A stretch of DNA of 64,000 bases from Cohnella endophytica (GCF_003628305.1 NZ_RBZM01000004.1:496001-560000); one strand, 5' to 3'. Positions 54,400 through 63,879 are shown, numbered from the stretch's first letter. The notes: a model not told the origin generated them from the letters alone. Numbers and translations are program-made.

Positions 54400-55101
54400 A
54401 TGGCTTTCGGTACGATCGGAATCATTGGCGCCATGCAGGAAGAGATCGAGCTTGTATTGGCGCGATTGGAAAATAAGCAAACGGAAAAACATGGGGGAAT
54501 CGTCTATCACCGAGGCGATTTTCACGGCAAGAAGGTCGTGCTGACCCGTTCCGGGGTCGGCAAAGTAAACTCGGCGGTATGTACTCAAATCCTAATCGAC
54601 CGTTTCGGCGCGGATGCCGTTATTTTCACGGGGGTAGCGGGCGCTGTGGATCCGGCATTGAACATCGGGGACATCGTCGTCTCCTCCAGCAGCTTGCAGC
54701 ATGACGTTGACGTGACGGCTCTTGGATTTCCGCGCGGAACGATTCCTTATCAGGACGTGTCGGAATACGCCGCGGACGCGCGTCTCGTTGCGCTTGCCGA
54801 ACTATCCGGCGAGAAGGTGTTTCCCGGCCGATGCGTGACGGGAAAGGTGCTATCCGGCGATCAATTCATCGCGGATCGCTCCGCCGTCAAGCAGCTCTAC
54901 GAAGAACTCGGCGGCGCTTGCACGGAGATGGAGGGCGCATCGGTCGCCCAAGTCTGCCACATGAACGATATTCCGTACGTCGTTATTCGTTCGATGTCCG
55001 ATAAGGCGGACGGTTCGGCTCACGTGAATTTTGCCGAATTCACGATTGAAGCGGCCAACCGGTCCTTCGCGATCGTGGAAGAAATGGTAAAGGCGTTGTA
55101 A
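54400..55101 (+). CDS. mtnN: 5'-methylthioadenosine/S-adenosylhomocysteine nucleosidase
   Basis: Cleaves MTA and SAH to adenine and the thioribose. The 233-residue product has IGIIGAMQEEIELV, TRSGVGKVNSA, FTGVAGAVDP, EMEGASVAQVC and VRSMSDKAD, with the catalytic Asp in the last. AGAAGGGG precedes the ATG. It is separate from methionine-salvage genes. Confidence 0.95.
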   Translation: MAFGTIGIIGAMQEEIELVLARLENKQTEKHGGIVYHRGDFHGKKVVLTRSGVGKVNSAVCTQILIDRFGADAVIFTGVAGAVDPALNIGDIVVSSSSLQHDVDVTALGFPRGTIPYQDVSEYAADARLVALAELSGEKVFPGRCVTGKVLSGDQFIADRSAVKQLYEELGGACTEMEGASVAQVCHMNDIPYVVIRSMSDKADGSAHVNFAEFTIEAANRSFAIVEEMVKAL

Positions 55102-55111
55102 TTCGAATAAC

Positions 55112-55153
55112 AAAAAGACCGTTGCGGGCAAATGCCTGCGACGGTCTCTTTGT
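55112..55153. terminator. Bidirectional terminator between mtnN and acuC
   Basis: AGACCGTTGCGGGCA pairs with TGCCTGCGACGGTCT (one G-T), with CTTTG on one side and TTTTTG on the other. Confidence 0.85.
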
Positions 55154-55167
55154 TATGTCCGTATGAG

Positions 55168-56370
55168 TTACCCGATATGCTGCAGGGCGATCTCGAGCAT
55201 CGCCCTGTTCTTTGCCGTAATCTCCGCCCTTCGCGGCATTGGCGCCCAAGCGGTAACGTTATCGAGCCACGTGACCGGAAGAGTTTCTTCCGGCTTCATA
55301 TTCGTTAGAATATCGCTCCATCCTTCCGGAAGTAAGCCTCCGTCAGGCTCGGAGTCGATGGAGGCTAGCAAAGGATGAGCGTTCATCTCCAGCCACAGCA
55401 AGCTCCAAGCTCTCGGAACGACTCTCCAGTGGTCGTAGCCGCCTCCGCCCAAAGCGACCCATTTGCCCGAAGTATAACGATCCGCGAGTTCATGAATGAT
55501 CCGCGGCATCTCGCGATAAATGCGCATGCTGCAATGAATATGGGCGAGCGGATCATAGGCGTGGGCATCGCACCCGTGTTGGCTGACGATAATATCCGGT
55601 TTGAAGGCGAGAGCCGCGCGTTCGACAGCCTCGCTAAAGCACTCGAGCCAAGACTCGTCCTCCGTGTAAGGTTCCATGGATACGTTTAAGCAGGCGCCGT
55701 AACCCGAAGAATCTCCCCGTTCGTGGGGGAAGCCGCTGCCCGGAAACAAAAATTTGCCCGTTTCGTGGATCGAAAGCGTAAAAACGTTAGGGTCCGTGTA
55801 AAAAAACCATTGAACCCCGTCTCCATGATGAACGTCGGTATCGATATAGAGGACGCGTGCGTCGTAGACGTCGCGCAAATACGAGATCGCGGCTGCCGCA
55901 TCGTTGTATACGCAGAAGCCGGAAGCCCGGTCCGGGAATGCGTGATGCAATCCTCCGGCTAGATGAAGAGCCCGGTCGACGCTTCCCGACATGACCGCGT
56001 CGGCCGCGGCGATGGATCCTGCCGCCACGGACAAGGAGGCTTCGTGCATCCCGTGAAAGTAAGGGGTGTCCCCGTCGCGGGCGAGCCCGTAAGCGTTTGC
56101 TTTGCGATCCGCGTCCTCGCCGGGAGCGCTCGCGCTAAGCGCCTCCACGGCTTCGATATAGTCGGCTCTGTGAATACTCCGGACAACCCGTTCGGCTTCT
56201 TCCATAGAGACGGGAAAGGCTATCTGCGCGTTGTCCAACGCCCGTTCGCCTCGCAGAAGGCTTTCCGTCAACGCGAGCCTCACCGGATGAAACGGATGTT
56301 CGTCCGAGAATCTGTAACGCGCGGAATCGGAAGTTTGTATCCATATCGTTCTGGAATCGTTGGAAGTCAG
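55168..56370 (-). CDS. acuC: Acetoin utilization protein AcuC (class I histone deacetylase-like)
   Basis: Protein deacetylase that in Bacillus reactivates acetyl-CoA synthetase. About 400 residues with GGLHHAFPDRASGFCVYND, YIDTDVHHGDGVQ (zinc ligands), HETGKFLFPG and GGGGYDHWRVVPRAW. No ATG, GTG or TTG fits the expected N-terminus (SNDSRTIWIQTSD); a CTG at 56370 after AGGCAGGCG is the most plausible start, and the exact start is uncertain. It lies 20 bases downstream of acuA. Confidence 0.9.
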   Translation of the reverse strand: MTSNDSRTIWIQTSDSARYRFSDEHPFHPVRLALTESLLRGERALDNAQIAFPVSMEEAERVVRSIHRADYIEAVEALSASAPGEDADRKANAYGLARDGDTPYFHGMHEASLSVAAGSIAAADAVMSGSVDRALHLAGGLHHAFPDRASGFCVYNDAAAAISYLRDVYDARVLYIDTDVHHGDGVQWFFYTDPNVFTLSIHETGKFLFPGSGFPHERGDSSGYGACLNVSMEPYTEDESWLECFSEAVERAALAFKPDIIVSQHGCDAHAYDPLAHIHCSMRIYREMPRIIHELADRYTSGKWVALGGGGYDHWRVVPRAWSLLWLEMNAHPLLASIDSEPDGGLLPEGWSDILTNMKPEETLPVTWLDNVTAWAPMPRRAEITAKNRAMLEIALQHIG

Positions 56371-56390
56371 TGGAGGTCGCCTGCCTTTCG

Positions 56391-57023
56391 CTAATACATG
56401 AAACGTTGACGGAACCGTACCCGGTCGAATTGCTCGACGGACGAGAGCGGGACGTCCTTGCCGATTCTTACCATGAGACAGTTGGCGGGATGGGCGCAAA
56501 TTTCCGGGTCGTCGGTCGCGAACCAGACCATGCCGACCGATTTCATCAGCTTTTCCATCATCTCGCGGTATTCCCATACGTTCAGGCCGCTGGACTCCAA
56601 ATCCCAGTGCCAATAATACTCGGTCGTAAATACGATAATATCGTCCAATTGCCCATTCTCGAACGCGGTAGAGATCAGCAATTTGCCGAATCCGAGGTTA
56701 CGATAGTCGTCGGCGACTTCGATCGCTCCCAATTCGACCAGGTCGACCATTCCGCCTTCCGACCAACGCTCCATCTCGTCCGGGTAATGGAAAGTCACGT
56801 ATCCGACGACGACGTCGCCGTCGCGGGCGACGATAATTCGCCCTTCGGGAAGCTCGGCGATCTCGATCAAAGCTTGATGTTGTTCCTTCGGCCTACGGAA
56901 AGCATCCAGGCTAGGATGGAGCGTCATATTGCGTAAGGATTCCGGAGGTACGGGCCCTTCGACGATCAGGAATCGGCCGCCCCGATCCAAGGAGTGTCGA
57001 ACGTGGGTTTTCGTATGCTGCAT
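56391..57023 (-). CDS. acuA: Acetyltransferase AcuA
   Basis: Acetylates and inactivates acetyl-CoA synthetase in Bacillus. The 210-residue product starts MQHTKTHVRHSLD and shows PPESLRNMTLH, EHQALIEIAELPEGRIIVARDGD, VELGAIEVADDYRNLGFGKLL (acetyl-CoA site) and TTEYYWHWDL. It matches B. subtilis AcuA in length. GGGGGGAACCGGC lies before the ATG. acuB, which lies between acuA and acuC in Bacillus, is missing. Confidence 0.94.
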   Translation of the reverse strand: MQHTKTHVRHSLDRGGRFLIVEGPVPPESLRNMTLHPSLDAFRRPKEQHQALIEIAELPEGRIIVARDGDVVVGYVTFHYPDEMERWSEGGMVDLVELGAIEVADDYRNLGFGKLLISTAFENGQLDDIIVFTTEYYWHWDLESSGLNVWEYREMMEKLMKSVGMVWFATDDPEICAHPANCLMVRIGKDVPLSSVEQFDRVRFRQRFMY

Positions 57024-57157
57024 GCCGGTTCCCCCCTTCAATTTGCCGTACTCGAACTTGATGTCCATTATATCATCAAATCCGGTTCCTTAGGCACGCG
57101 ATTGGAACTTGTTAGGCAATATTGCCCCTCCTTAGCCGAAAAAGTCCTTTCCCCCTA

Positions 57158-57234
57158 TGACGGGTTTCCGCACACTATGTTATAATGACTTTGGTTGAGG
57201 ACTGCTTTTCCTCATGATCATGAAAGCGCATTCG
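57158..57234 (+). promoter_or_regulatory. acsA promoter with downstream cre-like site
   Basis: TATAAT (57181-57186) is preceded at 17 bases by a weak TGACGG. TGAAAGCGCATTCG (57221-57234) matches the cre consensus TGWAARCGNTNWCA at all but two positions and lies about 30 bases downstream of the likely transcript start, where CcpA acts as a roadblock. Confidence 0.55.
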
Positions 57235-57273
57235 GGATCGGATGCCGGCATTCCAATAGGAAGGTGATGGATC

Positions 57274-58998
57274 GTGACATTTCAATCGGACGAGAAATTA
57301 GCCGCAACGGCCACGACGTCCAACATGGCGTCTTATGAAGAAGCGGTCAAAAGCTTTAACTGGTCAGAAGTCGAGAATCAATTTGCTTGGGCTTCGACAG
57401 GCAAGGTCAATATGGCATACGAGGCGATCGATCGCCATGTGGACGATGGACGCGGCGATAAAATCGCGCTCCTTTACAGCGATGCCCAGCGCGACGAGAG
57501 CTATACTTTCGCGGAATTGTCGCGTCAGTCGAATCGTTTCGCCAACGTGCTTCGAAGCCTTGGCGTAGTTAAAGGCGATCGGGTGTTTATTTTCATGCCG
57601 CGTACGCCCGAGCTTTATTTCAGCTTGTTCGGGACGCTGAAAGTCGGCGCGGTCGTCGGGCCATTGTTCGAAGCGTTCATGGAAACTGCGGTCAGGGATC
57701 GTCTGCAGGATAGCGGAGCCGTCGCGATCATTACGACGCCTGCGCTTCTCGGAAGGGTGCCGCGCGCCGAATTGCCGGACTTGAAGCATGTTATCGTTCT
57801 AGGCGATAACGTGGAAGCCGGAAACGGGGTCGTGGATTTCAGAGCGGCGATGGAAGAGGCTTCCGAACAAGCGGAGCTGACGTATGTTGACCGCGAAGAC
57901 GGACTTATCCTTCATTACACCTCGGGTTCGACGGGCAAGCCTAAAGGCGTATTCCATGTTCATAACGCGATGCTTCAGCATTATCATACGGGACGCGTAG
58001 TACTCGACTTGCGGGAAGACGACGTTTACTGGTGCACGGCCGACCCGGGCTGGGTAACGGGCACCTCGTACGGAATATTCGCCCCATGGCTGAATGGCGT
58101 AACCAATGTCGTGCGCGGCGGAAGATTCAGTCCTCAAGATTGGTATTCTACGATTCAAAAATATAAAGTAACCGTCTGGTACAGCGCACCGACGGCATTC
58201 CGCATGTTGATGGGCGCGGGAGACGACGTCGTGAAGTCTTTCGACCTGTCCAGCCTTCGTCACGTACTAAGCGTCGGCGAGCCGCTTAACCCGGAAGTCG
58301 TGCGTTGGGGGGACAAAGTGTACGGACAACGCATTCACGATACGTGGTGGATGACGGAAACCGGCGGACAGCTGATCTGCAACTATCCGAGCATGGACAT
58401 CAAACCCGGCTCGATGGGGCGTCCCGTACCGGGCATCGAAGCCGCGATCATCGACGATCAAGGCAACGAACTGCCGCCGTTCCGTATGGGTAACCTTGCG
58501 ATTAAAACGCCGTGGCCGTCCATGATGCGCAAGATCTGGAACAACCCGACGAAATACGCGGAGTATTTCCACATCCCGGGATGGTACGTATCCGGGGATT
58601 CCGCTTATCGTGACGATGAAGGTTACTTCTGGTTCCAAGGCCGGATCGACGACGTCATTAACACGTCGGGCGAACGAGTCGGTCCTTTCGAAGTGGAGAG
58701 CAAGCTGGTCGAGCATCCGGCGGTTGCGGAAGCCGGCGTTATCGGCAAGCCCGACCCGCTGCGGGGAGAGATCATTAAGGCTTTCATTTCCCTCCGGGAA
58801 GGCTTCTCGCCGTCGGATGAGCTCAAAGCGGATATCTCCAAGTTCGTCAAAGAAGGCTTATCCGCGCATGCCTCGCCTCGCGAGATCGAGTTCAAAGATA
58901 AGCTTCCCAAAACGCGCAGCGGCAAAATCATGCGCCGCGTACTGAAGGCATGGGAACTTAACTTGCCTACGGGCGACTTGTCGACGATCGAAGACTAA
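57274..58998 (+). CDS. acsA: Acetyl-CoA synthetase (AMP-forming)
   Basis: Activates acetate to acetyl-CoA. The 574-residue enzyme has YTSGSTGKPKGV (AMP-binding loop), WWMTETGGQ, SGDSAYRDDEGYFWFQGRIDD and the acetylatable lysine in KTRSGKIMRR near the C-terminus, the target of AcuA/AcuC. Length fits Bacillus AcsA. AGGAAGG precedes the GTG. It is divergent from acuA. Confidence 0.96.
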   Translation: MTFQSDEKLAATATTSNMASYEEAVKSFNWSEVENQFAWASTGKVNMAYEAIDRHVDDGRGDKIALLYSDAQRDESYTFAELSRQSNRFANVLRSLGVVKGDRVFIFMPRTPELYFSLFGTLKVGAVVGPLFEAFMETAVRDRLQDSGAVAIITTPALLGRVPRAELPDLKHVIVLGDNVEAGNGVVDFRAAMEEASEQAELTYVDREDGLILHYTSGSTGKPKGVFHVHNAMLQHYHTGRVVLDLREDDVYWCTADPGWVTGTSYGIFAPWLNGVTNVVRGGRFSPQDWYSTIQKYKVTVWYSAPTAFRMLMGAGDDVVKSFDLSSLRHVLSVGEPLNPEVVRWGDKVYGQRIHDTWWMTETGGQLICNYPSMDIKPGSMGRPVPGIEAAIIDDQGNELPPFRMGNLAIKTPWPSMMRKIWNNPTKYAEYFHIPGWYVSGDSAYRDDEGYFWFQGRIDDVINTSGERVGPFEVESKLVEHPAVAEAGVIGKPDPLRGEIIKAFISLREGFSPSDELKADISKFVKEGLSAHASPREIEFKDKLPKTRSGKIMRRVLKAWELNLPTGDLSTIED

Positions 58999-59019
58999 TC
59001 AGAATTCTTCTCAAGAATA

Positions 59020-59066
59020 GAAGAAGCCCCCGTCTCGTCCATGAGGACGAAGAAGGGGGCTTCTTC
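59020..59066. terminator. Terminator between convergent acsA and ponA
   Basis: Perfect 12-bp stem GAAGAAGCCCCC/GGGGGCTTCTTC. Confidence 0.8.
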
Positions 59067-59088
59067 CTATTGTTCGATTTGTCTCGCG

Positions 59089-62000
59089 TCAACCGCCGGT
59101 CTTCACTTCCACGGAAACGGAAGGAGAGGACTCGCCGGACGCGCTGACGGCCGTAACTCGATACCAACCTGCCGAGAGCGGAGCGATGTACTCGAACGAC
59201 GTCGTTTCAGCCGTGCCTAGAAGCTTGTATTTGCCTTTCTCGGTCGTGCTGTACCATACCTGATACTTAGAAACGCCTTCGCCGCCCGGGTTGGCGTTCC
59301 AGGCGAGGGAGACACCGATTTCCGATGCTTGGGCGCTTAACCCGCTCGGTACGGACGGATTGCGGTTATTCGTTCCTCCGTTAGGATCGCCCGGCGATCC
59401 CGTGCCATCGTCCGGATTCTCGATCGGGAAGTAAGGATCCGTGCCTTGACCGGATTCCGAAGAAATCTTCTCGCTTGGCGCCGATTCGTTGCCGGCCACG
59501 TCGACTGCGGTGACGTAATAGCTGTATACCTGGCTGGAGCTAATGTAATTGACGAATTTCGGTTCGTCGCCTGCCGGGATGGAGGCTTCGACTTTCTGGT
59601 AAGGTCCGCCGTTCGTCGACCGATAGAGCCTGTATCCGGCCACGTCGGCCTGAAGAGACGGCGTAAAGGTAATTCTGGCCAGATTGTTCAAGTTCTCGAC
59701 GGTAACGCGTGCCGGCGCGCTAGGGACGGCTCCGTCGTCCACGCGCGGATCGATCTTGGAAGGCGCGCTTTGGGCCGCGTCTCGCGGCAAGTAATACGAG
59801 AGCGCCTTGCGCGATTGAGCCGACACTTGCCCAAGCTTCGCTTGCAGTTCTTCCATGAGCGTATCGAGCGGCGTTTCCCTGACCACCATGACGGATTCCC
59901 GAAGCAAGTCTTCCGGCGTATCCGCTTGAGGTAAGTAGTTAACGCCGTTGTAAGAAATATACTTTACTTTCACGAGCGCGTCGTCTTCTTCGGTCGGAAT
60001 GAATTTGCGGTTGAAAATATCGGTGACCAGCCTGCCCGCCTGTTTCGTAAGCTCGGTAGGCAGCTTGCCGCTAACGCTGGATACGGTCATCGATACGATT
60101 CCGTCAGGCATATCGAACGACTTCGTCGGGAACAGTTCCGGCTTCGCGTCGATGACGCCGTCCATGATCTGCGCCCACACCGTCTTGGCGCGGTTCTTGC
60201 CGTCTTCGGATAGCGTGTGAATGACTTGCTCGTATCCGGACCATACGCCCAAGGTGATATCCGGCGTGTAGCCTTGGAACCAGACGTCGCCATAATTTTG
60301 GGTCGTACCGGTTTTGCCGACGACCGGGATTTTGCCGAAGTGTTTAAATTTGGATTGAAGCGTCTTCGTTGCCGTACCGTTCGTTACGACCGTGCGAAGC
60401 ATGTCCGTCATTAGGTAGGCGGATTGCTCGGAGACAATACGCTTAGGATCCGCTTCGTGCTTATAGATCGGCTTATAATTCGGGTCCAAAATCTCGTCGA
60501 TCAAATAAGCGTCGTTGAATACTCCCTTGTTACCGATCGCGGAGTATGCGTTCGTTAATTCCTCGACGGTTACGCCGTATTTCAAGCCTCCGATAACGCC
60601 CGTTTGAGCGCCGTCGTCTTCTTTGACCAATGTCGTGATTCCGAGCGAACGTACGAAATCCCACGATTCTTTGATGCCTAGCTTATCCAAGAAGATCTTA
60701 AGCGCCGGGATATTGTAAGAGCTGTTCAGCGCTTGGCGCGCGGTAACCAATCCCGAATAATATCCGTTCGAGTTTTTCGGAATGTGGTAACCCCCGCCGC
60801 CGTTCTTCAAGATGATCGGCGAATCGTCCAAAATGCTGGCGGGTTGGATGAGCCCTTTGTCGATCGCCGGCAAATACGCGGCGATCGGTTTCATGGCCGA
60901 GCCGGGTTGACGCGTCATCTGCGTGGCGAAGTTCATTTGCTCGATATGGAAGTCGCGTCCTTCGAGCATGCCCAGTATCGCGCCCGTCTTCTGATCGATC
61001 ATGACCGCCGCGATTTGTTCCACGCCTTTAACGGGATTGTCGGGGGAGAAGTTTTTCGGGTTTTCGGCGATTTCGTGCATGATATTGTATACTTTTTTGT
61101 CGATCGTCGTTTTGATTTTATAGCCGCCCCGCAACAGTTGCCCGCGAGCGTCCTCGATCAACGACGCATTTTCTTTTTTCTTGAGATCCGCGGCGGTCAG
61201 AGTCGGATTCTCTTTCAGAACGAGGATTTCGGCTGCTTGTCGTTCTACCTCCAACATGAGGTAGGGATACGTGTTATAAGCTTTCTCGGACGTTTTGGCC
61301 AGCGACTTGTACAAGTCGAAGGACAGCGCCTCTTCGTACTGGGCTTGCGTAATTTTTTTCTCGTCGAGCATGCGGCTCAAGACGAGCTTCTGGCGCTGGA
61401 CGGCGCGGTTGAAGTTTTTCTCGTTAAAATCGCCTTTGCCGTTAAACGCGGAATACAGCGAAGGAAGCTGCGGAACTCCCGCAAGATAGGCCGCTTGGGC
61501 GATATTCAGCTTGTCTAAGGATTCGATGCCGAAGATCCCCTTGGCCGCCGCCTTGATGCCGTAGACTTGGTATCCGTTGGAACCGTTGCCGTAAGGAATT
61601 TTATTCAAATAGGCCGTGATGATTTCTTCTTTGCTCATAAAACGCTCCAGGCGCAGCGACAGGAATATTTCCTTCGCTTTCCGGCTGGACGTCTGATCGA
61701 GGCTCAGGAAAACCCTTCTGGCCACTTGCTGGGTGATCGTGCTTCCGCCCGTCTGCACGCTTTCGTTCAGCAATTGCTGTTTTACCGCGCGCAGCAGTCC
61801 GTTCGTATCTACGCCGTGGTGAGTGAAGAAGTTTTTGTCTTCGATCGAGACGACCGCATCGATGATCGTTTGCGGAATTTGCTCGAACTTGACGGGACGG
61901 CGGTCTTCTTCGGAGCGCAATTGTCCGATAGGAGTGCCATCGTTAAAGTATACGAATCCGGTTATCGCGTTCTCGTCGATTTTTTCTTCGATCAGGCTGC

Positions 62001-62187
62001 GTGGACGAATCGGATCGTCATGAACTAGAGAAGCGATAAACCCCGTTACCGCGCCAGCCCCTACAAGCCCGGCCAGTACGCCGAACAAGATGAGCCATAA
62101 CACGGTAAAGCCTGCGATTTTCCCCGCCGTCTTGAAGCCTTCGCCTCTAGGGATCGGCTCGGAAGGGGGGGTTTTAGTATTGGTCAT
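59089..62187 (-). CDS. ponA: Class A penicillin-binding protein (PBP1A) with two fibronectin type III domains
   Basis: Polymerises and cross-links peptidoglycan. The 1032-residue protein has an N-terminal membrane helix (about 22-55), a GT51 domain with VSIEDKNFFTHHGVD and GGSTITQQVAR, and a transpeptidase domain with RQPGSAMKPIAAYL (active Ser), SSYN and GKTGTTQNYGDVWF. Two FN3 domains at about 825-915 and 942-1030 and a Gly/Asn-rich linker form the C-terminus, as in several Paenibacillus PBPs. Confidence 0.94.
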   Translation of the reverse strand: MTNTKTPPSEPIPRGEGFKTAGKIAGFTVLWLILFGVLAGLVGAGAVTGFIASLVHDDPIRPRSLIEEKIDENAITGFVYFNDGTPIGQLRSEEDRRPVKFEQIPQTIIDAVVSIEDKNFFTHHGVDTNGLLRAVKQQLLNESVQTGGSTITQQVARRVFLSLDQTSSRKAKEIFLSLRLERFMSKEEIITAYLNKIPYGNGSNGYQVYGIKAAAKGIFGIESLDKLNIAQAAYLAGVPQLPSLYSAFNGKGDFNEKNFNRAVQRQKLVLSRMLDEKKITQAQYEEALSFDLYKSLAKTSEKAYNTYPYLMLEVERQAAEILVLKENPTLTAADLKKKENASLIEDARGQLLRGGYKIKTTIDKKVYNIMHEIAENPKNFSPDNPVKGVEQIAAVMIDQKTGAILGMLEGRDFHIEQMNFATQMTRQPGSAMKPIAAYLPAIDKGLIQPASILDDSPIILKNGGGGYHIPKNSNGYYSGLVTARQALNSSYNIPALKIFLDKLGIKESWDFVRSLGITTLVKEDDGAQTGVIGGLKYGVTVEELTNAYSAIGNKGVFNDAYLIDEILDPNYKPIYKHEADPKRIVSEQSAYLMTDMLRTVVTNGTATKTLQSKFKHFGKIPVVGKTGTTQNYGDVWFQGYTPDITLGVWSGYEQVIHTLSEDGKNRAKTVWAQIMDGVIDAKPELFPTKSFDMPDGIVSMTVSSVSGKLPTELTKQAGRLVTDIFNRKFIPTEEDDALVKVKYISYNGVNYLPQADTPEDLLRESVMVVRETPLDTLMEELQAKLGQVSAQSRKALSYYLPRDAAQSAPSKIDPRVDDGAVPSAPARVTVENLNNLARITFTPSLQADVAGYRLYRSTNGGPYQKVEASIPAGDEPKFVNYISSSQVYSYYVTAVDVAGNESAPSEKISSESGQGTDPYFPIENPDDGTGSPGDPNGGTNNRNPSVPSGLSAQASEIGVSLAWNANPGGEGVSKYQVWYSTTEKGKYKLLGTAETTSFEYIAPLSAGWYRVTAVSASGESSPSVSVEVKTGG

Positions 62188-62280
62188 AAGTTTAGAATGC
62201 CTCCTTCAACAAACAGAATTATTATAGCACATTTACCCATGGCTTGACCTCCATCCATCGGGAATGCCGCAAGAAGCCCA

Positions 62281-62319
62281 AAAAAACCGGCCCGGAAGTC
62301 GAAGACTTCGGCCGGTTTT
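62281..62319. terminator. Terminator of the ferritin gene
   Basis: AAAACCGGCC/GGCCGGTTTT stem with inner GAAGTC/GACTTC, T tract on both strands. Confidence 0.85.
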
Positions 62320-62345
62320 GTATTGTTCTTATTACCGTACGCGCC

Positions 62346-62852
62346 TTAAAGCGCTGGAGGCGTAAACGTTCTAAGTGCGAATTCCGCATCCATCATGAAG
62401 AAGGCGTTGCTGTCCTTGTCAATGCGCTTCAACTTATTGATGATGGTGTCGAACATGGATTCTTCTTCGACTTGCTCGTCGATGAACCATTTGAGGAATT
62501 GAATCGTCGCATGTTCGCGGTCGTTCATCGCGAGATCGGACAGGTGGTAAATGCGGCGCGTCACTTCTTGCTCGTGCTCGAAAGCGTGCTCGAAAGCGTC
62601 CAGCGTCGATTTGTATTCGTTGAGCGGCGTATCCATGCCGGCCATCGTAACTCGTTTTCCCCGGTCGTTCAAATACTTATAGATTTTCATCGCGTGGAAT
62701 TTTTCTTCTTCGGCTTGAACCATGAAGAAATTGGCGAATCCGTCCAGGCTTTCGCCGGAACAGTAGGCGGCGATGGCCAAGTAAACGTGAGCGGAATACA
62801 GCTCGTAATTTAACTGATCGTTTAATGCTTTGCTTAGGGAGTCATTCAACAT
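62346..62852 (-). CDS. ftn: Ferritin
   Basis: Stores iron in a 24-subunit shell. The 168-residue four-helix protein has ferroxidase ligands in NYELYSAHVY, EEEKFHAMKIY and EHEQEV, as in bacterial FtnA. It is 63 bases downstream of the DUF1450 gene on the same strand. That gene has a Fur-type promoter, but ferritin genes are often regulated the opposite way, and its own promoter is not visible in the short gap. Confidence 0.93.
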   Translation of the reverse strand: MLNDSLSKALNDQLNYELYSAHVYLAIAAYCSGESLDGFANFFMVQAEEEKFHAMKIYKYLNDRGKRVTMAGMDTPLNEYKSTLDAFEHAFEHEQEVTRRIYHLSDLAMNDREHATIQFLKWFIDEQVEEESMFDTIINKLKRIDKDSNAFFMMDAEFALRTFTPPAL

Positions 62853-62914
62853 TTGGCCTTCGCTCCTTCGTAGTTTCTATAGGACATACCCGAATTGTAC
62901 CATAAATGCTCGGG

Positions 62915-63139
62915 TCATCCTATCCGGCTCTTTAATTTCTCGTACAGAGCCTCGGGCGAAGGAGCAAGGACGATCTCGGTTTTGCCGATGAGAACCATAC
63001 ACTGCTTCGTGCACAGCCTGCATTCGCCAAGGCAGTCTTTTTTCTTTTGCTTCATATCGGGAAATTCGGTCTTTAGCGATTTGTATACCGCCTTGGAGCC
63101 GTGTTTGAAATTTCTGCAGCAGTACTTGATTTTTTTCAT
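62915..63139 (-). CDS. DUF1450 family protein (YuzB-like), Fur-controlled
   Basis: A 74-residue protein with KYCCRNFKHGSKAV and a cysteine cluster KDCLGECRLCTKQC, the DUF1450 pattern, a thioredoxin-like small fold related to [2Fe-2S] ferredoxins. Iron or cluster handling is inferred from the cysteines and the promoter. The alternative frame at 62877-63146 on the same strand lacks these family features. The ribosome binding site is weak (CCGGTTGG). Confidence 0.8.
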   Translation of the reverse strand: MKKIKYCCRNFKHGSKAVYKSLKTEFPDMKQKKKDCLGECRLCTKQCMVLIGKTEIVLAPSPEALYEKLKSRIG

Positions 63140-63179
63140 CGTCCAACCGGCTTTCTCACGTGTTTTTACGCTCAGTTAG

Positions 63180-63208
63180 ATGATATTAATTCTCATTATC
63201 AATGTCAA
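63180..63208 (-). promoter_or_regulatory. Sigma-A promoter with Fur box in the spacer
   Basis: On the minus strand TTGACA (63208-63203), a 17-base spacer and TATCAT (63185-63180) form a near-consensus promoter for the DUF1450 gene. The spacer overlaps TGATAATGAGAATTAATATCA (63201-63181), which fits the Fur-box inverted repeat TGATAATNATTATCA-type pattern at most positions. Fur would block RNA polymerase when iron is sufficient. Confidence 0.8.
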
Positions 63209-63211
63209 CAT

Positions 63212-63249
63212 AAAAAAGAAAACCACTCCGCCGGATGACGGAGTGGTTT
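63212..63249 (-). terminator. Terminator of rpsD (minus strand)
   Basis: AACCACTCCG/CGGAGTGGTT stem followed by TTCTTTTTT on the minus strand. Confidence 0.9.
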
Positions 63250-63261
63250 CGGAGACTGCGA

Positions 63262-63861
63262 TTAACGGCTGTAGAACTCGACGATTTGTTTAACGTCGAT
63301 GTCTTGGGACAACTCGCCGCGATCTGGAAGGCGAACATACTTACCGACCATATCGTTAGCGTTGTAGTCCACGTAGCCTGGCAGGTGGTGACGAGCTTCG
63401 GAAGCTTCTTTAATCGATTTCAGGGAGCGGGAACGCTCGCGAAGGCCGATTACGTCGCCTACTTGTACGGTGTAGGAAGCGATATCCACTTTCTTGCCGT
63501 TTACCGTTACGTGACCGTGGGATACCAATTGGCGGGAACCATAACGCGAGTTCGCCCAGCCCAAACGGTATACGAGGTTATCAAGACGGCTTTCGAGCAA
63601 GAACATGAAGTTCTCCCCTGCGATACCTTGTTGCTTCGAAGCGCGGTCGAACAAGTTGCGGAATTGCTTCTCGTTCAAGCCGTACATGTGACGAAGCTTT
63701 TGTTTTTCTTGCAATTGCATGCCGTAGCCGCTGATTTTGCGACGAGTGTTAGCACCGTGCTGACCCGGAGGGAAAGCGCGTTTCAATTCTTTACCGGTTC
63801 CGCTCAGGGAAATTCCGAGACGGCGACTTAACTTGAACTTAGGGCCTGTATATCTTGACAT
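63262..63861 (-). CDS. rpsD: Ribosomal protein S4
   Basis: Primary 16S rRNA binder of the small subunit. The 199-residue protein starts [19 protein letters not shown] and contains the S4 domain ([22 protein letters not shown] and [13 protein letters not shown]). It is one of the Bacillus-type S4 proteins without zinc-binding cysteines. AAAAGGAGC precedes the ATG. It is monocistronic in this window. Confidence 0.97.
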   Translation of the reverse strand: MSRYTGPKFKLSRRLGISLSGTGKELKRAFPPGQHGANTRRKISGYGMQLQEKQKLRHMYGLNEKQFRNLFDRASKQQGIAGENFMFLLESRLDNLVYRLGWANSRYGSRQLVSHGHVTVNGKKVDIASYTVQVGDVIGLRERSRSLKSIKEASEARHHLPGYVDYNANDMVGKYVRLPDRGELSQDIDVKQIVEFYSR

Positions 63862-63879
63862 GAGTTAGAAAGCTCCTTT

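Noticed and set aside
62877-63146. Alternative 89-codon minus-strand frame overlapping the DUF1450 gene
   Set aside because: It runs mostly antiparallel in composition to real proteins and lacks the cysteine pattern that the overlapping frame shares with the family.
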